A stretch of 64,000 nucleotides of DNA from Pseudomonas hydrolytica (GTDB lineage: Bacteria > Pseudomonadota > Gammaproteobacteria > Pseudomonadales > Pseudomonadaceae). Location: positions 2,666,001-2,730,000 of the forward strand of contig NZ_CP099397.1 of assembly GCF_021495345.1 (NCBI RefSeq). The letters are read 5' to 3'. Position 1 is the stretch's first letter; every line of letters begins with the position of its first letter. A program made the translations under genes and the position numbers. The notes beneath the pieces are model-generated. The model saw nothing but the letters and a program-made list of their open reading frames with translations, had not been told where the DNA came from and did not search any database. Shown here in pieces: positions 14,053 to 23,640 of this stretch.

Positions 14053-15120
14053 ATGGCGCTCACCGACCAGTCCACCCGCATCCGCGCAGGCGAAGAACTC
14101 GACGCCACCGTCATCGATGCCTATCTCAAGGCTCACATCCCCGGCTTGAGCGGCGAAGCCAGAATCAGCCAGTTTCCCGGCGGTGCATCCAATCTGACCT
14201 ACCTGATCGAGTACCCGCAGCAGGAGTTCGTCCTGCGGCGTCCGCCGTTCGGTCACAAGGCCAAGTCTGCCCACGACATGGGCCGCGAATACCGCATCCT
14301 CAACCAGCTCAACGCCGGTTTCCCCTACTGCCCCAAGGCTTATGTGCACTGCACCGACGAATCCGTGATCGGTGCCGAGTTCTACGTGATGGAGCGAGTG
14401 AAGGGCATCATCCTGCGCTCGGACATGCCGGCCGAGCTGAACTTCAGCCCCGAGCAGACCACCGCGCTGTGCAAGAGCTTCATCGACAAGCTGGTGGAGC
14501 TGCACAACGTCGACTACCACGCCTGCGGCCTGGGCGATCTGGGCAAGCCCGAGGGTTATGTCGAACGCCAGATCAGGGGCTGGAGCGAGCGCTACGAGAA
14601 GGCCCTGACGCCCGACGCACCAACCTGGGAGCCGGTCAAGGCCTGGCTGCGCGACAAGATGCCGGCCGATCATCACAAGCCGGGCATCGTGCATAACGAC
14701 TACCGCTTCGACAACGTGATTCTCGACCCGAGCAACCCGATGCAGATCATCGGCGTGCTCGACTGGGAGATGACCACCATCGGCGATCCGCTGATGGACC
14801 TGGGCAACACCCTGGCCTACTGGATCGAAGCTGGCGATCCGCCCCCCGTGCAGCTGATGCGTCGCCAGCCGAGCAACGCCCCGGGCATGCTCACCCGCCA
14901 GCAGTTCGTCGATTACTACGCCGAGCAGGCCGGCATCGAGATCAAGAGTTTCGACTTCTACTACACCTACGGCCTGTTCCGCCTGGCCGGCATCGTGCAG
15001 CAGATCTACTACCGCTTCTACCACGGCCAGACCCAGGACAAGCGCTTCGCCCAGTTCATCCACATGAACAAGCTGCTGGAGCAGATGAGCCTGCAGGTCA
15101 TCGGCAAAACCACTCTCTAA
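14053..15120 (+). CDS. Aminoglycoside-phosphotransferase-fold protein (ACAD10/11-like)
   Basis: This 355-residue kinase-fold protein has the catalytic loop HNDYRFDN (His214, Asp216, Asn221) and the metal-binding DWE (Asp237), preceded by a nucleotide-binding FPGGASNLTYLI stretch near residue 40. Such proteins accompany acyl-CoA metabolism and resemble the kinase half of mammalian ACAD10/11, which phosphorylates 4-hydroxyacyl-CoAs. A role in hydroxy-fatty-acid breakdown is therefore plausible but inferred. AAGGGA precedes the start. It is followed 16 bases later by an SDR; the pair is conserved in pseudomonads. Confidence 0.88.
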   Translation: MALTDQSTRIRAGEELDATVIDAYLKAHIPGLSGEARISQFPGGASNLTYLIEYPQQEFVLRRPPFGHKAKSAHDMGREYRILNQLNAGFPYCPKAYVHCTDESVIGAEFYVMERVKGIILRSDMPAELNFSPEQTTALCKSFIDKLVELHNVDYHACGLGDLGKPEGYVERQIRGWSERYEKALTPDAPTWEPVKAWLRDKMPADHHKPGIVHNDYRFDNVILDPSNPMQIIGVLDWEMTTIGDPLMDLGNTLAYWIEAGDPPPVQLMRRQPSNAPGMLTRQQFVDYYAEQAGIEIKSFDFYYTYGLFRLAGIVQQIYYRFYHGQTQDKRFAQFIHMNKLLEQMSLQVIGKTTL

Positions 15121-15136
15121 ACCCGGGGTAATCACA

Positions 15137-15904
15137 ATGTCCAAGACCCAACTGTTCGACCTCGACGGCAAGATCGCCTTCGTCTCCGGCGCCAGCCGCG
15201 GCATCGGTGAGGCCATTGCCAAGCTGCTGGCCCAGCAAGGCGCTCACGTGATCGTCTCCAGCCGCAAGATCGAGGGCTGCCAGGCCGTGGCCGATGCCAT
15301 CCTGGCCGAAGGCGGCAAGGCCACCGCCATCGCCTGCCACATCGGCGAGATGGAACAGATCTCCAGCGTCTTCGCGCAGATCAGGGAACAGTTCGGTCGC
15401 CTCGACATCCTGGTCAACAACGCCGCCACCAACCCGCAGTTCTGCAACGTGCTGGACACCGACCTGGGCGCCTTCCAGAAAACCGTGGACGTGAATATCC
15501 GCGGCTACTACTTCATGTCCATCGAAGGCGGCAAGCTGATGAAGGAAAACGGCGGCGGCTCGATCATCAACGTCGCCTCGATCAACGGCGTATCCCCCGG
15601 CGAATTCCAGGGCATCTACTCGGTCACCAAGGCCGCGGTGATCAGCATGACCAAGGTGTTCGCCAAGGAATGCGCGCAGTTCGGCATTCGCTGCAATGCC
15701 CTGCTGCCGGGCCTGACCGACACCAAATTCGCCTCGGCACTGACCAAAAACGACGCCATCCTCAAGCATGCGCTGCAGCGCATTCCGCTCAAGCGCGTAG
15801 CCGACCCCAGCGAAATGGCCGGCGCGGTGCTGTACCTGGCCAGCGAAGCGTCCAGCTACACCACCGGTGTGGCGCTGAACGTGGACGGCGGCTTCCTCTC
15901 CTGA
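15137..15904 (+). CDS. Short-chain dehydrogenase/reductase
   Basis: The 255-residue classical SDR has the cofactor motif GASRGIG near residue 19, NNAA near 94, and catalytic Ser148, Tyr161 and Lys165 (YSVTK). Its acidic-poor second strand (SSRK) would suit NADP(H), though this is uncertain. It shares an operon with the kinase-fold gene upstream, so it may oxidise or reduce a hydroxy- or ketoacyl-CoA intermediate. The substrate cannot be read from sequence. A strong terminator follows at 15919. Confidence 0.9.
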   Translation: MSKTQLFDLDGKIAFVSGASRGIGEAIAKLLAQQGAHVIVSSRKIEGCQAVADAILAEGGKATAIACHIGEMEQISSVFAQIREQFGRLDILVNNAATNPQFCNVLDTDLGAFQKTVDVNIRGYYFMSIEGGKLMKENGGGSIINVASINGVSPGEFQGIYSVTKAAVISMTKVFAKECAQFGIRCNALLPGLTDTKFASALTKNDAILKHALQRIPLKRVADPSEMAGAVLYLASEASSYTTGVALNVDGGFLS

Positions 15905-15918
15905 AGCCAAATGCCCCG

Positions 15919-15955
15919 AACGACAAAGGCACCTACAAGGTGCCTTTGTCGTTTT
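15919..15955 (+). terminator. Strong rho-independent terminator
   Basis: A perfect 16-bp stem, AACGACAAAGGCACCT (15919-15934) with its complement at 15938-15953, has a three-base loop and ends in TTTT. It closes the kinase-fold/SDR operon. Confidence 0.92.
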
Positions 15956-16033
15956 GGGTACGCGATGCGCACCGCAGGTTCAGTGGTTTTCATTTGTTGG
16001 GCAGGACGGCACTGCACTCTAGCCCGCCAATCC

Positions 16034-16062
16034 TGGTCAGTGTGGGCTAAAGCCCACCCTAC
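16034..16062. repeat. Dispersed palindrome GTAGGGTGGGCTTTAGCCCAC
   Basis: GTGGGCTAAAGCCCAC (16042-16057) is a near-perfect palindrome, flanked by CCTAC. Read on the minus strand it is the GTAGGGTGGGC element common between genes in some Pseudomonas. Around 16098-16136 the spacer holds another GC-rich inverted segment (CTCTCCCGCCC...GCCGCAAGCGGC). Confidence 0.65.
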
Positions 16063-16137
16063 ATCGCTGACAGCCAGGAAGCGCACAACGCCACTACCCT
16101 CTCCCGCCCTTCGGGCACCCTCTGCCGCAAGCGGCCG

Positions 16138-16785
16138 CTACCAATCCTTCAAGGCCGCTTCTGCCGCCGGGTTCATCGGCTCGGCCAGCAGACCGGTCGG
16201 TGTCAGGCTGACGCTGTAGACCGCATCGGCGGCGATCGGCAGATAGGTGACGCGCAGCGCCTGCGGATCGAACAGGAGCAGGTCACGCTGGCTCAGGCGC
16301 AGCCAGCGCCACAGATCCACACCGTACGGGCTTTCCGCGAGCTGTACGCGACCGTGTTGCGCCAACGCCTGCTGCTCGATGGCGAGAAAACGTCCGGATA
16401 GCCGCTCCAGGCGGTAACCCGGTTCGAGACCGATCAACTCGGCCAGACCTTTCCAGCGAATCAGCCGGCCATCAAGCTGCCACAGATCGCCCTCCAGGGT
16501 CACCATACGCTCACGCCCACCTTCGAGCAGCGTCACCTGATAACGCTGCGGGCCATCGGCCTTGAAGCTCAGCGTCACCAAGGGTTTACCTGGCTGCAGC
16601 GACTCATAGGCATAGAGATCGTAAGCCACCAGGCCGACCAGCCCCGCCAGCGCAAGAAATGCCAGACCACAGGTACCGCGCAGCCAGCCGAGGAACCAGC
16701 CCGTATTGAGCAGAATGCGCAATGCCACCAGCAGCGCCAATACGGCCAACAGCGCCATGGCCCAGGCCAACCCGTCGTATTGCAT
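16138..16785 (-). CDS. Small inner-membrane protein, two N-terminal helices, function unknown
   Basis: The 215-residue product has two hydrophobic helices (about residues 7-26 and 36-57), then a soluble domain of about 150 residues rich in beta-type sequence. Databases have called such Pseudomonas proteins 'multidrug transporter', but two helices and no transporter motif do not support that. AAGGAA precedes the ATG by 9 bases. It is divergent from the TSUP permease (101-base gap), so the two may share control. No function is assigned. Confidence 0.8.
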   Translation of the reverse strand: MQYDGLAWAMALLAVLALLVALRILLNTGWFLGWLRGTCGLAFLALAGLVGLVAYDLYAYESLQPGKPLVTLSFKADGPQRYQVTLLEGGRERMVTLEGDLWQLDGRLIRWKGLAELIGLEPGYRLERLSGRFLAIEQQALAQHGRVQLAESPYGVDLWRWLRLSQRDLLLFDPQALRVTYLPIAADAVYSVSLTPTGLLAEPMNPAAEAALKDW

Positions 16786-16886
16786 CGATTGCGTTCCTTC
16801 TCTGACGAAATCCCGGCATTATGCGCAGCTCGCCTCACCGCGAACAGCCAGCAGGCTGCGCACTCGCCCACAAGTCGACACTTTAT

Positions 16887-17666
16887 ATGCCCTTCGCCCT
16901 CGAACTCGCCATCGACCCCAGCACCCTGGCCATTCTCGCGCTGGTCGCCTTCACCGCCGGTTTCATCGACGCCATCGCCGGAGGTGGCGGCCTGCTGACC
17001 ATCCCCGCCCTGCTCACTGCCGGCCTGCCGCCTCATCTGGTGCTCGGCACCAACAAACTGTGCGCCACCTTCGGCTCGGGCACCGCAGCGCTGACCTTCT
17101 ACCGGCGCAAGCTGTTCGACCCCGGGCAGTGGCGCAGCGCCTTGCTGGCCACGCTGATTGGTGCCCTGCTCGGCGCGGTGATCGCCCACTGGATGCCCGC
17201 CGCCTGGCTCAACCAGATGCTGCCGGCGGTGGTGTTCGCCTGCGGCCTGTATCTGCTGTTCGGCCGCATGCCCGAGGCTCCGACGGAACAGAACCTGCCG
17301 ATCGCCCGCGGCCGGCAGTGGCCACAGGGGCTTGGTCTGGGTTTCTACGATGGAGTGGCCGGCCCGGGCACCGGCGCCTTCTGGACGGTCAGCAGCCTGC
17401 TGATGTATCCGCTCGACCTGGTGCGCGCCAGTGGCGTGGCACGCACCATGAATTTCGTCAGCAACGCCGCGGCACTGGCGGTATTCATCGCCTTCGGTCA
17501 GGTGGCCTGGGTGCTTGGTCTGAGCATGGGCGCGGCACTGATGGTCGGCGCCTTCCTGGGCGCGCGCACGGCAATCAAGGGCGGTTCGAAATTCATTCGC
17601 CCGGTGTTCATTCTGGTGGTGTTGGCACTGACCGCACGCCTGGTCTGGCAGCACTGGGTCGCGTAG
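16887..17666 (+). CDS. TSUP-family (TauE/SafE) membrane permease
   Basis: The 259-residue protein has about eight membrane helices and the paired TSUP signatures GFIDAIAGGGGLLTIPALL (N-terminal repeat) and LGFYDGVAGPGTGAFW (C-terminal repeat). The family exports or imports sulfite, sulfonates or other small organic anions; the substrate is unknown. It resembles E. coli YfcA in length and motifs. The start at 16887 gives MPFALELAIDPSTLAILAL and avoids a charged upstream extension. Its TAG stop codon lies inside the left arm of an inverted repeat (17663-17716). Confidence 0.88.
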   Translation: MPFALELAIDPSTLAILALVAFTAGFIDAIAGGGGLLTIPALLTAGLPPHLVLGTNKLCATFGSGTAALTFYRRKLFDPGQWRSALLATLIGALLGAVIAHWMPAAWLNQMLPAVVFACGLYLLFGRMPEAPTEQNLPIARGRQWPQGLGLGFYDGVAGPGTGAFWTVSSLLMYPLDLVRASGVARTMNFVSNAAALAVFIAFGQVAWVLGLSMGAALMVGAFLGARTAIKGGSKFIRPVFILVVLALTARLVWQHWVA

Positions 17667-17716
17667 GGCGGGTGCGACCTGCCACAGCATCGATTTGGCG
17701 GGTTGCCCCGCCCTAC
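17663..17716. repeat. Inverted repeat supplying stop codons of two convergent genes
   Basis: GTAGGGCGGG (17663-17672) and CCCGCCCTAC (17707-17716) are perfect inverted arms enclosing 34 bases. TAG at 17664-17666 ends the TSUP gene, and CTA at 17713-17715 (TAG on the minus strand) ends nudC. It is another dispersed Pseudomonas-type repeat and may also act as a bidirectional terminator. Confidence 0.75.
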
Positions 17717-18534
17717 GGCAGACTGGGCTCGGGCAGACCGAGGCGGCGCGCCACGTAGAGATCGATCAGATGGCGGGCGATGGAACGCGAAGCCGGCAAC
17801 GGCGGCAGCTCATCGACGCGAAACCAGCGCGCATCCTCGATCTCGTCTTCCTGCATGACGATTTCGCCACCGGCATATTCGGCGTGGAAGCCGAGCATCA
17901 GTGAATGCGGGAATGGCCAGCCCTGGCTGCCGATGTAGTGCAGGTTCTTCACCTCGACGCCGACTTCCTCGCGCACCTCGCGCGCCACGCAATGCTCCAC
18001 CGATTCGCCCGGCTCGACGAAGCCGGCCAGGGTGCTGTAGACGCCCGTGACGAAGCGCGGCGAACGGGCCAGCAGGATCTCGTCCCCACGCGTGACCAGC
18101 ACGATCATGCTCGGCGAGATGCGCGGATAGTGTTGCGACTCGCAGCCGTCGCAACGCATCGCTCGCTCCCCCGGCAACTGGCGCGTCGGCGCACCGCAGC
18201 TGCCACAGAAGCGATGCTCGGCGTACCAGGTACCGATCTGCGCGGCGTACGCCAGCATGCGGAAAGTCTCCGCCTCGCCTTGCAGCATGAACTGACGCAG
18301 GCTCTGCCAGCTGCAACCATCCAGCATGGACGACGGTTTCACCTGCAGTAGATAGATGGCGTCCTCACCGAAATAGCCGATGCCCTGTTCGCCGACGATC
18401 TGCAGGTCTTGGCGCTTGATCCAGTCGCGAGGAAACAACACGCCGTTGCTGTCGGCCAGAAAATGCTGCTGGTGGTAGAGCAACGCCCAGCCGCCCGGCT
18501 GGGCCGGGTCGAGAAAGGCGTTGCGCCAGATCAT
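17713..18534 (-). CDS. nudC: NAD(H) pyrophosphatase / RNA deNADding enzyme NudC
   Basis: NudC hydrolyses NADH to NMNH and AMP and removes NAD caps from RNA. The 273-residue protein has the zinc ribbon CGSC...CDGC (about residues 110-131), the Nudix box [23 protein letters not shown], and the downstream NADH-specific motif. That motif reads SQGWPFPHS, with glycine where the family signature SQPWPFP has proline. Its start codon overlaps the fimL stop codon (TGATG), so it is translationally coupled to fimL. The last codons come from an inverted repeat. Confidence 0.94.
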   Translation of the reverse strand: MIWRNAFLDPAQPGGWALLYHQQHFLADSNGVLFPRDWIKRQDLQIVGEQGIGYFGEDAIYLLQVKPSSMLDGCSWQSLRQFMLQGEAETFRMLAYAAQIGTWYAEHRFCGSCGAPTRQLPGERAMRCDGCESQHYPRISPSMIVLVTRGDEILLARSPRFVTGVYSTLAGFVEPGESVEHCVAREVREEVGVEVKNLHYIGSQGWPFPHSLMLGFHAEYAGGEIVMQEDEIEDARWFRVDELPPLPASRSIARHLIDLYVARRLGLPEPSLP

Positions 18535-20213
18535 CAGGCCGCCACCGGCATGCCCAGCGCCTTGACGCTCTCTTCAGCCAGATCGAGCACGCTGGGACGG
18601 GTCTCGGGCCGCATCACGGCACCGGCTTCCAGATAGTACTCCAGGCTGCTGAGCGCATCGGCCAGGGTTTCCAGCATCTGCTCCGACGGCATCTGCCCGG
18701 ACTCGAGCATGCGCGTCTGGATATAGTCGGCGCAGGCGCCGACCAGCATGGCTGCCCGGCGCTGCTCGAGGAACCACAGCCCGCCACGCACCGCCTGCAG
18801 GCTGAACGGCACGTTGGCCAGGTGCATCTTGTCGCCGCCCGCCTCCAGGTATGCGGTGATGGCGCGCTTGGCCAGCGCCAGACCGGCCTGGGCCTCGTCG
18901 ACCACGACGATACGCGCCTCGTTGAGCTGGTGATTGGCGAAGGAGTCGGCCTCGTTGCCCGGCTCGACCGGCGCCGGTCGAGTATCGCGCCCCTCGCCTC
19001 GCTCGAGGCTGGCCACCATGCCTTCGACATACAGCACGGCATCGGCCAGCTTGTGCAACTGCTCCGGCTGCGGGGCCGTATTGTCGTTCCAGGCCGCCAC
19101 CAGCGGCAGCTGCGCACTCAGCGAGTTGCCCGCGGAGTTGAGGCCGACCATGCCCAGGGTCTTGGCCAGCTTGCCCAGCAGCGCATGCAGAGTACCCAGG
19201 GTTTCGCCCTGCAGGGTGCCACGCTCGAGCAGATCGAGCATGTCCTTGACGCTGGCCAGCTCTTCGCGAATCGCCGTGGACAGCGAACGCATCACCGCCT
19301 GCCCCGGCCCCGCCAGGCGCTGGTATTCCTCTTCCAGCAGATGATCGGTGAACGGCAGCGGCGTCAGCCCGAAGACTTCGCGCATGGCGCTGGCGAGCGG
19401 ACCGTGGCTGTCGGCCAGCGCGACCAGATACAGCAGCTCCTTGAGCAGGCTGCGCGGCGCTTCGTACTGCGGATTGCTCAGCATCAGCTTGAGTTCGCGA
19501 TCCAGGCGCGAGAACAGCTGCTTGCGCCCCTTGCGCGGCAGCAGCTGACCATCGCACTGCGCCTCGATGGCAGCGGCGCCGATCCAGCACATGCGCCCGC
19601 GTGCCTCGTTGGCGAACAGGCTGTCCAGACGCGCCATGGCGCGCACCATGAGCTTGAGGCTGGCCTGCGGATTCTGCTCGCGGATGAAGCCGAGCAACCC
19701 CACCTGATACATGTGGCGCAGGCGCTTGCCTTCGCTGAGCTTGGCCGCGCCATCCAGCGGCTGGGTAGCGCTGTGCGGCCGCGCATGATCGAGGCGCACG
19801 CTGAAGAAGAAGCTTTCCGGCAAAGGCTGCTGGGCGCCGGCCATGCGCAGGTCATTGATTGCCGGCAGCAGCAGCTCGGGCATCTCCTGGCGATGGGCGT
19901 CGACGTTCTCCAGATAGCGGCGCAACACGTGCAGCGCGTTGCTCAGCGCGGCCAACTGCACGTCGCGCTCCTCGCCGGCGCCGGCGGGGATATCGGTAGC
20001 CTGATCCAGCACCTCCTGCGCCAGCAGCTCGGCGCCGGCCAGCTCGATCAGATTGAGGGTGCCGCGCACCTGCTGCAGGCTTTCCACTGCCTGTTGCAGC
20101 AGGCTGCCGTTGTGACGTTCGGCGATGAAGTGCTCGAGGCTCTGCTCGGCCTCTTCCATGGTGACGAACAGTTCGTCGCGCACCAGGTTCAGGGATGTGG
20201 CTCCACTCACCAT
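18534..20213 (-). CDS. fimL: FimL, ChpA-N-terminal-like regulator of type IV pili and cAMP
   Basis: This 559-residue, mostly helical protein resembles the N-terminal part of the chemosensory kinase ChpA but ends without kinase or receiver domains. It has Hpt-like helical segments (for example [24 protein letters not shown] near residue 45). FimL lies next to nudC and an enoyl-CoA hydratase-like gene in P. aeruginosa (recalled, PA1822), as here. There it supports twitching motility by raising adenylate cyclase CyaB activity with PilG and FimV. None of its partners is in this window. Confidence 0.88.
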   Translation of the reverse strand: MVSGATSLNLVRDELFVTMEEAEQSLEHFIAERHNGSLLQQAVESLQQVRGTLNLIELAGAELLAQEVLDQATDIPAGAGEERDVQLAALSNALHVLRRYLENVDAHRQEMPELLLPAINDLRMAGAQQPLPESFFFSVRLDHARPHSATQPLDGAAKLSEGKRLRHMYQVGLLGFIREQNPQASLKLMVRAMARLDSLFANEARGRMCWIGAAAIEAQCDGQLLPRKGRKQLFSRLDRELKLMLSNPQYEAPRSLLKELLYLVALADSHGPLASAMREVFGLTPLPFTDHLLEEEYQRLAGPGQAVMRSLSTAIREELASVKDMLDLLERGTLQGETLGTLHALLGKLAKTLGMVGLNSAGNSLSAQLPLVAAWNDNTAPQPEQLHKLADAVLYVEGMVASLERGEGRDTRPAPVEPGNEADSFANHQLNEARIVVVDEAQAGLALAKRAITAYLEAGGDKMHLANVPFSLQAVRGGLWFLEQRRAAMLVGACADYIQTRMLESGQMPSEQMLETLADALSSLEYYLEAGAVMRPETRPSVLDLAEESVKALGMPVAA

Positions 20214-20259
20214 GCTCTAGGCACCTCGAGACTCGCAGCGGACAACAGTGGATACGGCA

Positions 20260-21072
20260 TCAGTCGGCGAACTCCGGTTTCTGCTTGGTCATGTGCGCCG
20301 TCATGGCCAGACGCAGGTCTTCCGACTGCAGCATGGCAGCGTTCCAGGTGGCGATGTACTCCAGGCCATCGTCGACCCGGTGATCACGCATGTAGCGAAT
20401 CATTTCCTTGGTACCGCGAATCGCCACCGGCGACTTGGCGGCAATGTCCGCGGCGATTGCCATGACCCCGGCCAGCAGGGCTTCCTGGCTCTCGTAGGTG
20501 CGATTGACCAAACCAATACGCGCGGCCTCGGCGCCGTCGATGCTGCGCCCGGTGAAGGCCAGTTCGCGCATCATGCCGTCACCGATGATACGCGGCAGGC
20601 GCTGCAGGGTACCGACATCGGCCGCCATGCCCATGTCGATCTCCTTGATGGAGAACTGCGCGTCGACCGTGGCGTAACGCATATCGCAGGCGCTGATCAG
20701 GTCGATGGCGCCACCCAGGCAGTAGCCGTGGATCGCGGCCAGCACCGGCTTGCGGCACTGGTCGACGGCAACGAAGGAAGCCTGCAGTTCGAGGATCTTG
20801 CGGCGCAGGGCATCGGCATTGCGGCCGACATCCTTGCCCAGTTGGGAACCAACCGAGGCCAGCAGCATCAGATCGATACCGGAGGAAAAGTGCTTGCCTG
20901 CACCGGACAGCACCACCACCCGCACCGCATCGGTGGCATCGACCCAGCGGAAGATCTCGATGATCTCGCGCCAGAAGTCGGCATTCATCGCATTGACCTT
21001 GTCCGGGCGGTTGATCTGCACATGGGCGATCTTGTCCGCCAACTCGACGCGGAAGGCTTGATAGTCGGACAT
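20260..21072 (-). CDS. Enoyl-CoA hydratase/isomerase family, dienoyl-CoA isomerase-like
   Basis: The 270-residue crotonase-fold protein has the oxyanion-hole segments HFSSGIDL and HGYCLGGAIDLISACD. The pattern FSIKEIDMGMAADVGTLQRLP carries the acidic residues typical of delta3,5-delta2,4-dienoyl-CoA isomerase (ECH1 type), so isomerisation of dienoyl-CoA in unsaturated fatty-acid beta-oxidation is more likely than simple hydration. The start at 21072 places GAGG 9 bases upstream; the ATG at 21081 touches that site. It lies 46 bases upstream of fimL on the same strand. The 202-base spacer before ldcA shows no clear promoter. Confidence 0.9.
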   Translation of the reverse strand: MSDYQAFRVELADKIAHVQINRPDKVNAMNADFWREIIEIFRWVDATDAVRVVVLSGAGKHFSSGIDLMLLASVGSQLGKDVGRNADALRRKILELQASFVAVDQCRKPVLAAIHGYCLGGAIDLISACDMRYATVDAQFSIKEIDMGMAADVGTLQRLPRIIGDGMMRELAFTGRSIDGAEAARIGLVNRTYESQEALLAGVMAIAADIAAKSPVAIRGTKEMIRYMRDHRVDDGLEYIATWNAAMLQSEDLRLAMTAHMTKQKPEFAD

Positions 21073-21274
21073 GGCAGTCATCCTCAGCCGTGGCTCGGCA
21101 GCACAGTAACGATTTTGTGATTAATAACCGAGCAACTATAACAAGCACGCGATAAAAGTCGATGCTTGCCACTGTGACGCAGGGCACGCCCCGGACGTTA
21201 ACAAGCGCTTTGAGTATCACGGATAAGGGCTTGATCTGCCGAGGGTCTTGCCCCCGGCAGTCACCTCGGGCACA

Positions 21275-23518
21275 TCACTCCACGAGACAATCGACGCAAT
21301 ACTGCCCCGCCTCGGCCTGCAGGCCGTGCACGTCGATGTCGAAGCCCGGGAAGGCCTGATCGAAGGTCCGCGCGAAGGCCAGGTAGTCGAGTATCGAGCG
21401 GGTCGCGGCGGTGAAGCGCTCACCCGGCATGATCAGCGGAATGCCCGGCGGATAAGGCACCAGCATCACGGCAGCGATGCGCCCCTGCAGTTGATCGATC
21501 GGCACCGCCTCGACCTCGCCGCGCACCAGGCGGTCGTAGGCCTCGGCCGGCTTGATCGCCACTTCCGGCAAAGCCGTGTACATGCTCTTCAACGCCTTGG
21601 CCGTGGCGTTGTCGCGGTAGCAGCCATGCAGCGCATCGCACAGATCGCGCAGCCCCATGCCCTGATAGCAGCCGCCACCCGCATGAGCGATGGAGGGCAG
21701 CACGTCCACCAGCGGCAGATTGGCGTCGTAGCTGCGCTTGAACTCCAGCAGTTCGGTCAGCAGCGTGCTCCACTTGCCCTTGGTGATGCCCATGGAAAAC
21801 AGCACCAGGAAGGAATACAGACCGGTCTTTTCCACGACCAGGCCGCGCTCCCAGAGAAACTTGCTGACCACCGCCGCCGGGATCCCGCGCTCCTCCAGTT
21901 TGCCGGCCGCGTTGAGACCGGGCATCACCAGCGTCACCTTGATCGGGTCAAGCAGCACGTAGTCATTGGCTACCTCGCCGAAACCATGCCAGTCGGCGTC
22001 CGGCTGCAGCACCCAGTCGGCAGTCGACAGGCTGTCGGCGCCATCGGCTTCGCCCGGCTGCCAGATGCTGAACCACCAGTCCTCGGCATCGAGATTGCGG
22101 CGCACGTTGGCCAGGGCACGACGGAAGCTCAGGGCCTCGTCGAAGGTTTCCTGGATCAGCGAACGCCCGGCCGGGCCTTCCATCATCGCCGAGGCCACAT
22201 CCAGTGAGGCGATGATGCCGTACTGCGGCGACGTGGAGATGTGCATCATGAAGGCTTCGTTGAAGCGGTCACGGTCCAATTGGCGCTGCCCGCCATCCTG
22301 CACATGGATCATCGAGGCCTGACTGAACGCGGCCAGCAGCTTGTGCGTGGAATGGGTGGTGAACACCAGCGGCGAGCGCTCGTCGCACTGGGTACCCATG
22401 CCGTAGCGGCCGGCATAGAACTCATGGAACGCGGCGTAGGCGTACCAGGCCTCGTCGAAGTGCAGCACCTCGACCGAATCACCCAGCGCCTGCTTGACCA
22501 TCTCGGCGTTGTAGCAAAGCCCGTCGTAGGTGGAGTTGGTCACCACCGCCAGCTTGACCTTAGGCGCGCGACCGCGTGCCAGCGGGCTGGCGTCGATCTT
22601 GGCCTGGATCGATTCACGGCTGAACTCCGACAGCGGAATCGGCCCGATGATGCCCAGCTCGTTGCGCTCGGGGCACAGGTACAGCGGGATCGCACCGGTC
22701 ATGATGATCGAATGCAGGATCGACTTGTGGCAGTTGCGGTCCACCAGTACCAGATCGTCACGCCCGACCATCGAATGCCAGACGATCTTGTTCGCCGTGG
22801 ACGTGCCGTTGATCACGAAGAAGGTGTGGTCGGCGCCGAAGTTGCGCGCGGCGCGCGCCTCGGCTTCGGCCAGCGGGCCGGTGTGATCGAGCAGCGAACC
22901 CAGCTCCGGCACCGACACCGACAGATCCGAACGCAGGGTGTTTTCCCCGAAGAACTGGTGAAACGCCTGGCCTACCGGGCTCTTGCGGTAAGCCACGCCG
23001 CCGCCGTGACCGGGCGTGTGCCAGGAATAGTTGGATTGTGCGGTGTGCTGCACCAGCGCCTTGAAGAACGGCGGCAGCAGGCCGTCGAGGTAGTTGTGCG
23101 CCGCCCGCGCCACCTGACGGGCCAAGAAGGAAACGGTGTCTTCGTAGAGATAGAGGATGCCGCGCAGGTGATTGAGATCGGCCATGGCCTCGGCCGGCGC
23201 ATTCTCGATGGTGACCTGCTCGCCGAGGGCGAAGATCGGCAATTGCGGAGCACGCACCCGCGCCACGCGGATCAGCTCGACCATGTCCTGCAGCAGACGA
23301 CTGTTCTCCCCCGCGCCCTCGGCGGCCACCAGGATGCAGGCCAGACCGTGGTGGGTGGAGGCGACGATGCGGCCCTCGGCTGCACTGGCGGTGGGGAGAA
23401 TGCTGAAACCGTCCTGTTCCAGCTCGCGCGCAATGGCGCGCACGCGATCGCCGGCCACCGTGTCGGCCTTGATGTCGCGGTGAACGATGAGGACGGGGAA
23501 TTTTAGATCTTTATACAT
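21275..23518 (-). CDS. ldcA: Lysine decarboxylase (class I Orn/Lys/Arg decarboxylase)
   Basis: The 747-residue PLP enzyme has the wing domain, then the aspartate-aminotransferase-fold core with HTPGHGGG, the PLP aspartate in HFDEAWYAY, and the Schiff-base lysine in STHKLLAAFSQ (Lys393), then a C-terminal domain. In Pseudomonas the homologue LdcA makes cadaverine from lysine and is induced by arginine through ArgR; arginine itself is not the substrate. The ATG at 23518 (MYKDLKFPVLIV) follows AGGA. No antiporter gene cadB adjoins it, unlike enteric acid-stress systems. Confidence 0.9.
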   Translation of the reverse strand: MYKDLKFPVLIVHRDIKADTVAGDRVRAIARELEQDGFSILPTASAAEGRIVASTHHGLACILVAAEGAGENSRLLQDMVELIRVARVRAPQLPIFALGEQVTIENAPAEAMADLNHLRGILYLYEDTVSFLARQVARAAHNYLDGLLPPFFKALVQHTAQSNYSWHTPGHGGGVAYRKSPVGQAFHQFFGENTLRSDLSVSVPELGSLLDHTGPLAEAEARAARNFGADHTFFVINGTSTANKIVWHSMVGRDDLVLVDRNCHKSILHSIIMTGAIPLYLCPERNELGIIGPIPLSEFSRESIQAKIDASPLARGRAPKVKLAVVTNSTYDGLCYNAEMVKQALGDSVEVLHFDEAWYAYAAFHEFYAGRYGMGTQCDERSPLVFTTHSTHKLLAAFSQASMIHVQDGGQRQLDRDRFNEAFMMHISTSPQYGIIASLDVASAMMEGPAGRSLIQETFDEALSFRRALANVRRNLDAEDWWFSIWQPGEADGADSLSTADWVLQPDADWHGFGEVANDYVLLDPIKVTLVMPGLNAAGKLEERGIPAAVVSKFLWERGLVVEKTGLYSFLVLFSMGITKGKWSTLLTELLEFKRSYDANLPLVDVLPSIAHAGGGCYQGMGLRDLCDALHGCYRDNATAKALKSMYTALPEVAIKPAEAYDRLVRGEVEAVPIDQLQGRIAAVMLVPYPPGIPLIMPGERFTAATRSILDYLAFARTFDQAFPGFDIDVHGLQAEAGQYCVDCLVE

Positions 23519-23640
23519 TTTGACGTCCTGAAAGCTGGCAGGCCCTCGCCTGCCCATCGCCTCAGGTTAGAGGCTCCCCCTGATCGGCGGAACCCCCTGT
23601 GCATCACGCTATAAGAAAAGGTCGCAATTGCGCTGCTCGG

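Noticed and set aside
16138..16785. Multidrug transporter label for the small membrane protein
   Set aside because: Only two membrane helices and no transporter motifs; kept as unknown function.
18822..20465. 547-codon plus-strand frame over fimL
   Set aside because: Runs across fimL and into the neighbouring crotonase gene in antisense; no ribosome site or recognisable family.
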